Under the pieces are notes generated by a model, which worked only from the letters and a program-made list of their open reading frames with translations, was not told the origin of the DNA and ran no database searches. Made by a program: the position numbers and the translations under genes. DNA of 44,157 nt from Myxococcota bacterium (GTDB lineage Bacteria > Myxococcota_A > UBA796 > UBA2385), in assembly GCA_023150805.1 (NCBI GenBank), contig JAKLKF010000060.1, positions 1 to 44,157 of the forward strand. Direction: 5' to 3'. This document shows positions 1 through 7,200 of the stretch, in pieces (position 1 is the stretch's first letter; every line of letters begins with the position of its first letter).

Positions 1-1521
1 GCCGGCCCCGGCGGCGACGGGGGCGCGGCCGCCTTCGCGCACCGGGGCCGGGCGGTGGCCTTCGGCATGGCGCTGGGCCTGGCGATGCTCACCAAGTGGT
101 CCACGGCGCTCTTCCTGGCCGTCCCCCTGGCGTGGGCGGTCGGCCGGGTGCTCTGGAGCTCCGGCCCCGCCGCCGCGCGGGCCGGCGGCGCGGGGGCGCG
201 CGCCTGGGGGGCGGCGGCCCTGGTGGCCCTGTCGGTGGGGGGCAGCGCGGCGTGGGTGATGTGGGCGGACTCGGCGCGCGCCGAGGCGCTGTGGTGGGCC
301 GCCCTGCTGGCGCTGGGGTGGGGGCCCCTGGGCCTGGCCGCGATCCTGGTGAGCACCGGCCGCCGGCGGTCCCGGATCCGCGACGGGGGGCCCGCTGCGC
401 CCCTCGCCAACCTTGCGCTGGCAGGCGCGGCGGCGGCCAGCCTCACCCTGCCCTGGTTCTCCTGGGCCGCCCCCGCGGTCCGGGAGAAGGTGGCCATGGA
501 CGCCGCCTGGGGCCGCTCCTGGGAGACGAACCTCCAGTTCGTCGCCTCCTTCCTGCACGACTGCCTGCCCTGGGCGCCGCTGCTCCTGCCGCTGGGGGCG
601 CTGTGGGCCCTGCGCAACGCGCGCGCCCGGCCCCCGGCGCTCGCGCTGCTGGTCAGCCTGGTGGGGAGCGCCCTGGTGCTGGTCGCCTCCGGCCACCCCA
701 AGACCCGCTACCTGCTGGGGCTGGTCGTCTACGCCGCCGCGCTGGCCGGTGGCTGGGTGGGTGATCCCGGTCCGCGGGCCGGCCCCTCGCGGCTACCCCG
801 CGCGCTGCCGCCCGGAGCTGGCCGGGCCGCCACCGCGGCGCTCGGCCTGGCCGCGGCGGCCAGCCTGGGCGCGTGGCTGGTGCTGCCCGGCGACGCCCCC
901 GTCTTCCGGCGGGCCACCGTCGCGGCGCCCGCGGGCGCGCAGCCAGCACCCTCCCCGGGCACCCGGCTGGCGCTCCCCATCGGCCGCGCGCCGGCGCAGC
1001 AGCGCCTGGAGCTGGGCGAGGTGATCACGACCCTGGCCGCGGCGGAGGTCGACGAGGTCTGGGGCCTGGTCCCTCGCGCCGCGCTGCCCGCTCACCTCGA
1101 GGACGACGAGCTGGTCGAGCACCTGGAGATCGCCGCCCTGCGCGCGGGGGTCCTCTTCATGCCCCTGGTGGCGCCCCCCCTCCAGCCGGCGCCCGGCGGC
1201 GTGCAGGACGAGCTGCGCGCCGCCTTCGCCTTCTTCCTGGCCCGCACCCGCGCCGGCCCCGAGGCGATGGTGGGCCTGTTGCTGCTGCGGGCCGCCCCGC
1301 CCGAGGAGGGGCCGACCGCCGCCGAGCTGGGCGCCGCGCTGCCCGAGGGCCTGGTGGTCGTGGCGCGCCAGGCCGTACCGGTGGGCGAGGGGCGGGTGGC
1401 GGAGCTGTGGCTGGCGCAGGTCCAGGCGCAGCTCGGGCAGCTCGGGCCGGGCGAGCGCGCACCCTTCGCGCGCCAGCCGATGGGCGCCCCGCCTCCGGCC
1501 GTCGGGCCCGCCTCGGACTGA
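1..1521 (+). CDS. GT39/ArnT-like membrane glycosyltransferase, C-terminal part (5' end outside window)
   Basis: The frame is open from base 1, so the gene begins before the window; a GTG at 55 is only an internal codon candidate. About 506 residues are visible. Eight or nine hydrophobic segments fill the first two thirds, starting with one that carries LTKWS, similar to the LTK motif in the second half of GT39 (protein mannosyltransferase/ArnT-like) enzymes that use polyprenyl-linked sugars at the membrane. The last 190 or so residues are soluble, acidic and Ala-rich. The acidic catalytic loop of this family lies near the N-terminus and cannot be checked here. The gene converges on the lipoprotein gene that ends at 1550. 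The family call rests on topology and one motif, so another polytopic glycosyltransferase-like protein is possible. Confidence 0.6.
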   Translation, partial: AGPGGDGGAAAFAHRGRAVAFGMALGLAMLTKWSTALFLAVPLAWAVGRVLWSSGPAAARAGGAGARAWGAAALVALSVGGSAAWVMWADSARAEALWWAALLALGWGPLGLAAILVSTGRRRSRIRDGGPAAPLANLALAGAAAASLTLPWFSWAAPAVREKVAMDAAWGRSWETNLQFVASFLHDCLPWAPLLLPLGALWALRNARARPPALALLVSLVGSALVLVASGHPKTRYLLGLVVYAAALAGGWVGDPGPRAGPSRLPRALPPGAGRAATAALGLAAAASLGAWLVLPGDAPVFRRATVAAPAGAQPAPSPGTRLALPIGRAPAQQRLELGEVITTLAAAEVDEVWGLVPRAALPAHLEDDELVEHLEIAALRAGVLFMPLVAPPLQPAPGGVQDELRAAFAFFLARTRAGPEAMVGLLLLRAAPPEEGPTAAELGAALPEGLVVVARQAVPVGEGRVAELWLAQVQAQLGQLGPGERAPFARQPMGAPPPAVGPASD

Positions 1522-1549
1522 GCGCCGGCGCGGCTGAGGCCGGCGCGGC

Positions 1550-2251
1550 TCAGGGCGTCGCGGCCCCCTCGGCGGGCGGAGGGGCGCCCGCGGGCGTCGC
1601 GGCCCCCTCGGCGGGAGGAGGGGCACCCGTGGTCGGCGGGCTGGCGTCGGTGGGCGGGGGCGCGCCCGGCGGCGGCCCCCCCTCGCCGGGGCTGCGGGGC
1701 GTCAGGTCCCCCAGGTCGGGCTCGTCGCGCAGCACCAGGTCCAGGCCCCCCAGGTCCCGGTCGGCGATGTCCAGCGCCTCGGCGAGCCGGCCGGCCGGCT
1801 GGTCGGGCAGGGGCGGCCCCGCCTGGCCCTCCTGCAGGAAGGCCACCACGTGCACCTTTCCGGCGTCGACCGGCGCCTCCACCGTCCACGCGCCGGGCTG
1901 CGGCAGCAGCACCATCTGCTGCAGGCCGACGTTGGCCTCGGTCGCGCCGAGGAAGTCGATGCGCACCCGCCCGGTGCGGCTGCCCGGGTAGCTGACCGTG
2001 CCCGACAGGGTCACCGTCTCCCCCTGGGCGCGGCTCCAGGGCATCTCGGTGGGGTTGTCCTCGCCGGGGGGGGGCGCCGCGGGCATGCCACCGGCCGGGG
2101 CCTCGGGCGGCGGAGGGGCCGAGGTGGTCGCGGTGGGGGGCTCGGGCGCGCCCCCCGCGCTCGGGTCCAGCGCGGGATCGGAGCAGGCCACCAGCGGCAG
2201 AGAGGCGAACGACGCCAGGCGGAGGAGCAGGGCGCGACGGGCGAGGGGCAT
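1550..2251 (-). CDS. Pro/Ala-rich lipoprotein of unknown function
   Basis: 233 residues from ATG at 2251, with AGGGAG six bases upstream. The N-terminus MPLARRALLLRLASFASLPL ends in a lipobox LVAC, so the protein should be lipidated and exported. A Pro/Ala/Thr linker (about residues 25-70) precedes a compact beta-rich region (about 75-185; motifs VTLSGTVSYPG, GRVRIDFLG, VHVVAFLQEG) that looks like a carboxypeptidase-regulatory or transthyretin-like sandwich. The tail is Pro-rich and ends in two 13-residue repeats (GAPPPAEGAATPA) encoded by a 39-bp direct repeat at about 1555-1632. It is the last of three lipoprotein genes in a row on this strand. No function can be assigned. Confidence 0.8.
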   Translation of the reverse strand: MPLARRALLLRLASFASLPLVACSDPALDPSAGGAPEPPTATTSAPPPPEAPAGGMPAAPPPGEDNPTEMPWSRAQGETVTLSGTVSYPGSRTGRVRIDFLGATEANVGLQQMVLLPQPGAWTVEAPVDAGKVHVVAFLQEGQAGPPLPDQPAGRLAEALDIADRDLGGLDLVLRDEPDLGDLTPRSPGEGGPPPGAPPPTDASPPTTGAPPPAEGAATPAGAPPPAEGAATP

Positions 2252-2282
2252 GGCGGCACTCCCTGGGGGTAGGGGGGATGCC

Positions 2283-2288
2283 AGCCTA
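2283..2288 (-). promoter_or_regulatory. candidate -10 element (GATAGGCT class)
   Basis: Read on the minus strand the site is GGGGATAGGCTGG, 31 bases ahead of the lipoprotein start at 2251. The same GATAGGCT core occurs ahead of other genes here (5325, 34971, 39058). No clear -35 was found, so this is a motif-based inference. Confidence 0.4.
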
Positions 2289-2337
2289 TCCCCTCGCGAC
2301 CGGGCCTCGATCGGGGCCCCCGCCCAGGCCCCCACGA

Positions 2338-3447
2338 TCAGGGCGCGGGCGCCACCGGTGGCGACAGGGCCGGAGCCTCGGCGCCGCCGGGGCGGCCCAC
2401 CGGCACCGGCCGGACCGGGCCCTGCCAGGGCGCGCGGTCCACGATCACCAGGGCGGCGCCGGCGACGCGCTCCTGGCCCTGCCACCGCACCCGCGCCCAG
2501 CCCCGCCAGGTCCGCCGCTCGCGCCACTGGCCGGTCCAGTGCAGCAGCCGCTGCTCGGCGCCCAGCAGGTGCTCGTAGAGCAGGCGGCGTCCGGCGACCG
2601 CCCGGCCCAGGCGCAGCTCCACCTCGACGCCCTCGGCGAAGCGCACGGTCGAGGTCCCCGGGGGGCCGGCGTCCCCGGACAGTGTCGGCGCCAGCTCGAC
2701 GGTGGCGGCGCCCAGCGCGAGCGGCTCGCCCTCCACCTGCGCCCACGAGAGCTGCCCCTCGCCCTGCGTGTCCAGGACCAGCCCCACGTCCCGCCCCGCC
2801 ACCAGCAGGGTCAGCCGCCGGCCGGCGGGCCACCCGTCGCCGCCGCGGTGCAGCAGCGCGCCCCAGCCCTCCACCAGCCCGCCGCGCTCCTGGGCGCCGA
2901 ACCACCCGGAGACCTCGCCCAGGGGCACGGGCGCCTCGACGGCCCACTGGCCCCCGCCCGCCTGCCATGCCTGCCGCGGGGCGGCCCCCTCGCCCAGGGG
3001 GTGCAGGTGCAGCAGCACGCTGGCCTGGTCGTCGCGGGCGCGCAGGGTCCAGGTCGCGGGCGCGGCGGGATCCTCGCCCTGGGCCAGCCCGTCCATGCCC
3101 AGGTGGACCGAGCGGCGCGCCGGGTCGACCTGCACCTCGGCGGGCGCCGCGTCCCGGCTGTAGAGGATGGGCAGCGCGTCCTCGCTCCAGCGATCGGCCT
3201 GCAGGTGCCCCTGCGCGCGCAGCAGCCCCGTGTTGCTGACGGTGACGCGGGCGTCGACCAGGCCGCCGTCGCGTGTGATCACCAGCATCTCCCAGCTCTC
3301 GCGCCAGGTCAGCGCGTCGGTGGGGTGGCGGCCGCACCCGGCCAGCAGCAGCGTCGTCAGCAGCAGCGTCGTCAGCAGCAGCGGGGCCCGCAGCAGCGTG
3401 GCCCGCAGCAGCGTGGCCAGCAGCAGCGCAGCGCGGGTCAGCGGCAC
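2338..3447 (-). CDS. lipoprotein with a repeat-built signal peptide, unknown function
   Basis: 369 residues from GTG at 3447, which overlaps the end of the preceding lipoprotein gene (stop at 3438-3440). The signal peptide is made of five-residue units (ATLLR, TTLLL) and ends in lipobox LLAGC. The coding DNA of this stretch (3343-3432) is six tandem 15-bp units. The mature part is a beta-rich domain with several Trp residues (WFGAQERGG, WARVRWQGQ) and no recognised catalytic motif; there is a faint similarity in style to lipocalin-like AttH/CrtC proteins, not firm enough to name. The overlap with the upstream gene suggests translational coupling. The GTG start is chosen because it gives a complete signal peptide; no ATG is available. 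Confidence 0.7.
   Translation of the reverse strand: MPLTRAALLLATLLRATLLRAPLLLTTLLLTTLLLAGCGRHPTDALTWRESWEMLVITRDGGLVDARVTVSNTGLLRAQGHLQADRWSEDALPILYSRDAAPAEVQVDPARRSVHLGMDGLAQGEDPAAPATWTLRARDDQASVLLHLHPLGEGAAPRQAWQAGGGQWAVEAPVPLGEVSGWFGAQERGGLVEGWGALLHRGGDGWPAGRRLTLLVAGRDVGLVLDTQGEGQLSWAQVEGEPLALGAATVELAPTLSGDAGPPGTSTVRFAEGVEVELRLGRAVAGRRLLYEHLLGAEQRLLHWTGQWRERRTWRGWARVRWQGQERVAGAALVIVDRAPWQGPVRPVPVGRPGGAEAPALSPPVAPAP
3343..3432 (-). repeat. six tandem 15-bp units within a signal peptide
   Basis: Units fall at 3343, 3358, 3373, 3388, 3403 and 3418. On the plus strand they read cagcagcagcgtcgt (twice), cagcagcagcggggc, ccgcagcagcgtggc (twice), cagcagcagcgcagc. Each encodes five residues, so loss or gain of a unit keeps the frame but changes the length of the hydrophobic core. 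Confidence 0.9.
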
Positions 3448-4223
3448 AGGTCGCGCTCGCGGCGCGCGGCGACCGCGGCGTCCAGCTCGGGGTCGGGCAC
3501 GTACTCCAGCAGCGGGGGCAGGGGGCCGCCGTCGCAGGGGAAGGTGCGGCTGCTCCGGGCCGCGTTCAGCCGGTCGTGCAGCAGGGCGACGGCGGTGTGG
3601 CGGCAGGCCTCGGCCCGGGCCGGCTCGGTCACCGCGCCACAGCGCCCGCGGTCCAGCGGCAGGCTGCGGTCGAGCACGTGGCGGTAGGCGGCCGACCAGG
3701 GCCGCGGATCGTCGGGCAGCAAGCCGTAGGCCGGCAGCACCTGGGCCAGCGCGGCCTCGAAGTCGCCGGGGCCCTGGGGGGCCGGCACCAGCGCGGCCAG
3801 GTCGGCCGAGAGGCGGTGCAGGCGGCAGTCGTCGGCGAAGGTGCCGGCGCGGTCGCAGCGGCGGGCGTCCTTCGAGCCCTCGGCCACCACGAAGTGGCAC
3901 TCGTCCCGTCCCGGGCCCGGATCCAGGGCATCGCAGAGGGCGGCCGCCTCCTCGGCGTCGGCGCGGGCCAGGCGCTCGGCGGCGGCGGCGGCGCAGTCCT
4001 CTCGCAAGGCCGGCCAGGACAGGGCGAGGCAGCGCCCGGCGCCGGCGGCGGGGTCCTCGGCCACGGCGGCCAGGGCCTCCGCGTAGCTGCGCGCCGCCTG
4101 CGCCGCGTCGGGGCGTGCGCAGCCCGCGCCGGCCAGGGCCAGGGTGGCCAGGGCCAGGGTGGCGGGAGGCGATGCGGCGCGGGCGAGGGGGGGCAGGCGG
4201 GGCTCCAGGGGGCCACGGCGCAA
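3438..4223 (-). CDS. Cys-rich lipoprotein of unknown function
   Basis: About 261 residues from a TTG at 4223, or about 252 from a CTG at 4196 that has GGAG six bases upstream; no in-frame ATG or GTG precedes the signal peptide. The signal peptide contains two TLALA units and ends LAGAGC, a lipobox. The mature protein is helical and Ala-rich with about eight scattered cysteines (GRCLAL, REDCAAAA, ALCDAL, DECHFV, RCDRAG, DDCRLH, GRCGAV, EACRHT), which suggests periplasmic disulfides and perhaps TPR-like or Sel1-like helical packing. It is the first gene of the three-lipoprotein run, divergent from the membrane protein at 4282. Function unknown. Confidence 0.7.
   Translation of the reverse strand: MRRGPLEPRLPPLARAASPPATLALATLALAGAGCARPDAAQAARSYAEALAAVAEDPAAGAGRCLALSWPALREDCAAAAAERLARADAEEAAALCDALDPGPGRDECHFVVAEGSKDARRCDRAGTFADDCRLHRLSADLAALVPAPQGPGDFEAALAQVLPAYGLLPDDPRPWSAAYRHVLDRSLPLDRGRCGAVTEPARAEACRHTAVALLHDRLNAARSSRTFPCDGGPLPPLLEYVPDPELDAAVAARRERDLCR
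4132..4161 (-). repeat. two tandem 15-bp units in a second signal peptide
   Basis: The unit gccagggccagggtg occurs twice without mismatch (4132-4146, 4147-4161) and encodes TLALA twice on the minus strand. Unit length matches that of the neighbouring lipoprotein's signal peptide repeat although the sequence differs. Confidence 0.85.
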
Positions 4224-4281
4224 GATAGCGCCGCACCGGCGTGGGCGTGGACCTGCTCGCGCCACGAGACGCGGAGGCCCC

Positions 4282-5292
4282 CTGCCCGACCCGGACGCCA
4301 CGGACCCCGTCGGGAAGCCGGCCGCGCGCCGCCGGGCCCACCTCGCGCTGCGCCTGGCCCTCACGGTGGGGGCGCTGGCCTGGGTGGCCTCGACGGTGGA
4401 CCTGCGACAGGCGGTGCGGGCGCTGGCCGCGGCCCCGCCCTGGGTCTTCCTGGCGCCGGCGGGACTGCTGCTGCTCAACAGCGGGATCCACGCGCTGCGC
4501 CTGCGCGTGCTGCTCCGCGCGGCCGGCGTGCGCGCGCCGCTGTCGGGCACCTGGGCGGCCCTGGTCCGCGCGAGCGCCCTGGGCCTGGCCCTCCCCACGG
4601 GCGGGGCCGAGGTGGCCAAGGCCGCCCTGGTCGGCCGCCTGTGCGGCGCGCCGGCGCCGGCGGTGGCGGCGATCCTGGTCGCGCGGCTGCTGGAGCTGGT
4701 GCCCTGGACCCTGCTGCTGTGGTGGGGCCTGGCCTGGGGCCTGTGGGCGCACGACCGCCTGGTGGCATGGGCGGCCCTGGCCTTCTCGGTCGGGTTCTCG
4801 GCGGTCCTGGCCGGCAGCGCCCTGTTGGCGCGCCGCGACCCGCGCCCCTGGCCGCCGCTGGCGCGTGCCTTCGCGCGGCGCCTGCCCCCGGGCCTGCAGG
4901 CCTTCGGCGGCCGCCTGCGGCAGGCGCTGGCGCTGCTGGGCCACGACCGCGGCGCCCTGCTCCGGTCGGGCCTGCTGACGGTGCCCTTCTCGCTGGTCAA
5001 CTGCCTGGTGGCCTGGCTGATCCTGCGCGGCCACGGCGTCGCTGCCAGCTACCTGGACGCGATGGCGGTGATCCCGGCGGTGGACACCCTGATCGCCCTG
5101 CCGATCACCATCGGCGGCGTCGGCGTGCGCGAGGGGCTGATGGTGGGGCTGCTCGCGCCGTGGGGGGTCGACGAGGCGCGCGCCGTCGCCATCGGCCTGT
5201 CGCGCTGGGCGGCCGAGCTGGGGCGGGCCGGGGTCGGCGCGCTCCTGCTGCTCGTCGGCGGGCTCCCCTCGCGGGATCGCGACGCCGCCTGA
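4282..5292 (+). CDS. UPF0104/LPG-synthase-TM-like polytopic membrane protein
   Basis: Eight or so hydrophobic segments and the signature LPITIGGVGVREG near the C-terminus place it in the UPF0104 family (AglD/YbhN, related to the membrane part of lysylphosphatidylglycerol synthase MprF), inner-membrane proteins linked to lipid flipping or glycolipid export. The only canonical in-frame starts (GTG 4144 and 4159) lie inside the divergent lipoprotein and would add an Arg-rich, non-family N-terminus. A CTG at 4282 has a perfect GGAGG at 4273-4277 and gives 336 residues, the usual family length, with the first membrane segment about 20 residues in, so I prefer it. Substrate unknown. Confidence 0.75.
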   Translation: MPDPDATDPVGKPAARRRAHLALRLALTVGALAWVASTVDLRQAVRALAAAPPWVFLAPAGLLLLNSGIHALRLRVLLRAAGVRAPLSGTWAALVRASALGLALPTGGAEVAKAALVGRLCGAPAPAVAAILVARLLELVPWTLLLWWGLAWGLWAHDRLVAWAALAFSVGFSAVLAGSALLARRDPRPWPPLARAFARRLPPGLQAFGGRLRQALALLGHDRGALLRSGLLTVPFSLVNCLVAWLILRGHGVAASYLDAMAVIPAVDTLIALPITIGGVGVREGLMVGLLAPWGVDEARAVAIGLSRWAAELGRAGVGALLLLVGGLPSRDRDAA

Positions 5293-5324
5293 CGGTCCCC
5301 GCGCCAGCCGTCGACGCTTGCTGG

Positions 5325-5330
5325 TAGGCT
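5325..5330 (+). promoter_or_regulatory. candidate -10 element ahead of the PhoB-like gene
   Basis: GGTAGGCT lies 47 bases before the first of two duplicated ATG codons (5378) and 61 before the second (5392). Matches the GATAGGCT motif seen elsewhere in the window. No convincing -35. Confidence 0.35.
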
Positions 5331-5376
5331 CACGCCGCAACCCCCTCGCCCGGAGTGACGGCCGTGACGGTGCACT

Positions 5377-5403
5377 CATGTCGGTGACGCCATGTCGGTG
5401 ACG
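5377..5403 (+). repeat. 14-bp direct duplication over the start codon of the PhoB-like gene
   Basis: catgtcggtgacg is present at 5377-5389 and again at 5391-5403. The first copy creates an ATG in another frame, giving a seven-codon ORF (MSVTPCR, 5378-5401) whose stop lies inside the start region of the response regulator gene. Collapse of the duplication would restore the same protein start. Confidence 0.85.
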
Positions 5404-6084
5404 GTGCTGGTCGTCGAGGACGAAGACGACATCCGCGATCTCGTGGAGATGAACCTGCGGCGGGCCGGCTTCCAGGTCCTGCCCGCCCGCGACGGCAGCC
5501 AGGCCCTCTCCCTGGCCCGCGCCCACCAGCCGCCGGTCGTGCTGCTCGACCTGATGCTGCCGGACATGTCGGGCACCGACATCTGCGCGCGCCTGCGCGC
5601 CGAGCCCGCGCTCGCCTCGACCTACGTCATCATGGTGACGGCGCGCACCGAGGAGAACGACCGCATCACGGGCTTCGAGGTCGGGGCCGACGACTACGTG
5701 ACCAAGCCCTTCAGCGTGAAGGAGCTGGTCCTGCGGGTGCAGGCCGCCGCGCGCCGCGTGACCGTGGCGCCGAGCGTCCACGTGGGTGAGCTGCGCTACG
5801 GGCAGCTCCACATCGACCCGGTCGCGCACCGGGCGTGGAAGAGCGGCGAGGAGCTGGTGCTCACGGCGACCGAGTACCGCCTGCTCTGCTACCTGGCCGA
5901 GCACACGGGCGAGCTCTGCTCCCGCGGCACCCTGCTGGTCGACGTCTGGGAGCTGCCGGCCAACCTGAACACCCGCACCGTCGACACCCACATCAAGCGG
6001 CTGCGCCAGAAGCTGGGCGACCACGCCGACCTGATCGAGACCGTCCGCGGCGCGGGCTACCGCTTCAACGGCGATGCCGTCTGA
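5392..6084 (+). CDS. PhoB/OmpR-family response regulator
   Basis: 230 residues: receiver domain (about 1-120) with acidic pocket E9-D10, phosphoacceptor D53 (LLDLMLPDMSG), T83 and K105 (TKPFS), then a winged-helix OmpR/PhoB DNA-binding domain (about 130-228; TATEYRLLCYL, TRTVDTHIKRLRQKLG, ETVRGAGYRF). It should bind DNA as a phosphorylated dimer and control transcription. It overlaps the kinase gene at 6074 by 11 bases, so the two form one operon. The domain match is closest in style to PhoB, but no pst or phoU genes are here, so the phosphate role is only a guess. The start is at the second copy of a duplicated ATG region with no clear ribosome-binding site. Confidence 0.93.
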   Translation: MSVTVLVVEDEDDIRDLVEMNLRRAGFQVLPARDGSQALSLARAHQPPVVLLDLMLPDMSGTDICARLRAEPALASTYVIMVTARTEENDRITGFEVGADDYVTKPFSVKELVLRVQAAARRVTVAPSVHVGELRYGQLHIDPVAHRAWKSGEELVLTATEYRLLCYLAEHTGELCSRGTLLVDVWELPANLNTRTVDTHIKRLRQKLGDHADLIETVRGAGYRFNGDAV

Positions 6085-7123
6085 GCCGGGGCCGGAGCCG
6101 TCGCCCGGCGGCGGCAGCTCCCTGGCCGACGCCCTGGTCGAGGCCAGCCCCAACGGCGTGCTGGTGGCGGACGGCGCCGGCCGGCTGGTCCGCCTGAACC
6201 CGGCCTGCGCGCGGCTGTTGCCTCTGCTGGGCGATCCGCTGGGGCGCCGGGCGACCGAGGCGGTGCTGGTCCCCGAGCTGGCGGCGGTGCTGGAGCCGGG
6301 GCGGGACACCCGGGACGAGCTGGTGATCACGGTGGGGCACCGGGAGCTCTTGGTGCGGGCCGTGCCGCTGGCCGACGGCTGCGGCGGCCACGGGCGGCTG
6401 TTGCTGGTGGAGGACGTGACCCGCCTGCGCCAGGCCGAGCGGCACCGCAGCGAGTTCGTGGCCAACGTCTCCCACGAGCTGCGCACCCCGGCGACGGCCA
6501 TCGCCGGCTACGCCGAGACGCTGCTGGAGGACCGCGACACCCTCGACCCGCCAGTGGCCCGCATGGTCGAGGTGATCCACCGCAACGCCCGCCGGCTGAC
6601 CGAGCTGTTCGACGACCTGTTGTACCTGTCGCGCCTGGACGCCGAGGAGGGGCCGCTGCCCCTGGCGCCTGTGCTGGTCGCCCCCGTGGTCACCGAGTGC
6701 CTGGACAAGGTCCAGGCCGCCGCGGCCGACAAGGAGGTCACGCTGCAGACCTTCGGGCTCGACGGCGTGCGCGTGCTGGCCAACCGCGAGGCGCTGGGCC
6801 ACGTGGTGGGCAACCTGGTCGAGAACGCGGTGAAGTACAGCCACCAGGGCGGCGTGGTGACGGTGGGCGCCCGCCGCCGCGGCGAGGGCTGGCGCATCGA
6901 GGTCATCGACGTCGGCATCGGCATCGATCCCTCGCACCACGAGCGCGTCTTCGAGCGCTTCTACCGGGTGGACAAGGGCCGGGCCCGCGCGGCGGGCGGC
7001 ACCGGGCTGGGGCTGGCCATCGTCGCCCGGCTGTGCGGCAAGATGGGCGCCGACCTCTCCCTGCGCAGCCAGCTCGGCAGCGGCAGCGTCTTCCGGGTGT
7101 GGCTGCCGCAGGCGCGGGACTGA
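6074..7123 (+). CDS. PhoR-like sensor histidine kinase lacking membrane segments
   Basis: 349 residues: a PAS-like input domain (about 17-117; ASPNGVLVADGAGRLVRLNP), HisKA with the phosphorylated H134 (FVANVSHELRTP), and HATPase_c with N box (NLVENAVKYS), G1 (VIDVGIGI), F box (FERFYRVD) and G2 (GTGLGLAIV). It should phosphorylate the response regulator encoded just upstream; the ATG lies within the last codons of that gene. Unlike Escherichia coli PhoR it has no transmembrane helix, so it senses a cytoplasmic cue or a partner protein through the PAS domain. Several lineages have such soluble PhoR-like kinases. Confidence 0.92.
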   Translation: MPSEPGPEPSPGGGSSLADALVEASPNGVLVADGAGRLVRLNPACARLLPLLGDPLGRRATEAVLVPELAAVLEPGRDTRDELVITVGHRELLVRAVPLADGCGGHGRLLLVEDVTRLRQAERHRSEFVANVSHELRTPATAIAGYAETLLEDRDTLDPPVARMVEVIHRNARRLTELFDDLLYLSRLDAEEGPLPLAPVLVAPVVTECLDKVQAAAADKEVTLQTFGLDGVRVLANREALGHVVGNLVENAVKYSHQGGVVTVGARRRGEGWRIEVIDVGIGIDPSHHERVFERFYRVDKGRARAAGGTGLGLAIVARLCGKMGADLSLRSQLGSGSVFRVWLPQARD

Positions 7124-7200
7124 GCCCGCCGGGGCGGCCTCCGGCCGCGTGGCGAGCGGGCGACGGCGCGGCTACGGTGCCGCCCCCCGCGGGTGGTCCC

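Noticed and set aside
1521..1552. Terminator between the GT39-like and lipoprotein genes
   Set aside because: The sequence is a direct repeat (gccggcgcggct twice), not an inverted repeat; no hairpin with T tract.
5378..5401. The seven-codon MSVTPCR as an encoded peptide gene
   Set aside because: Best explained by a 14-bp duplication; no evidence for a functional peptide, so listed only as a repeat and a finding.
2338..6501. A 1387-residue minus-strand frame
   Set aside because: Only the last 369 residues (the lipoprotein) are real; the rest is antisense to the two-component and UPF0104 genes and has no family features.
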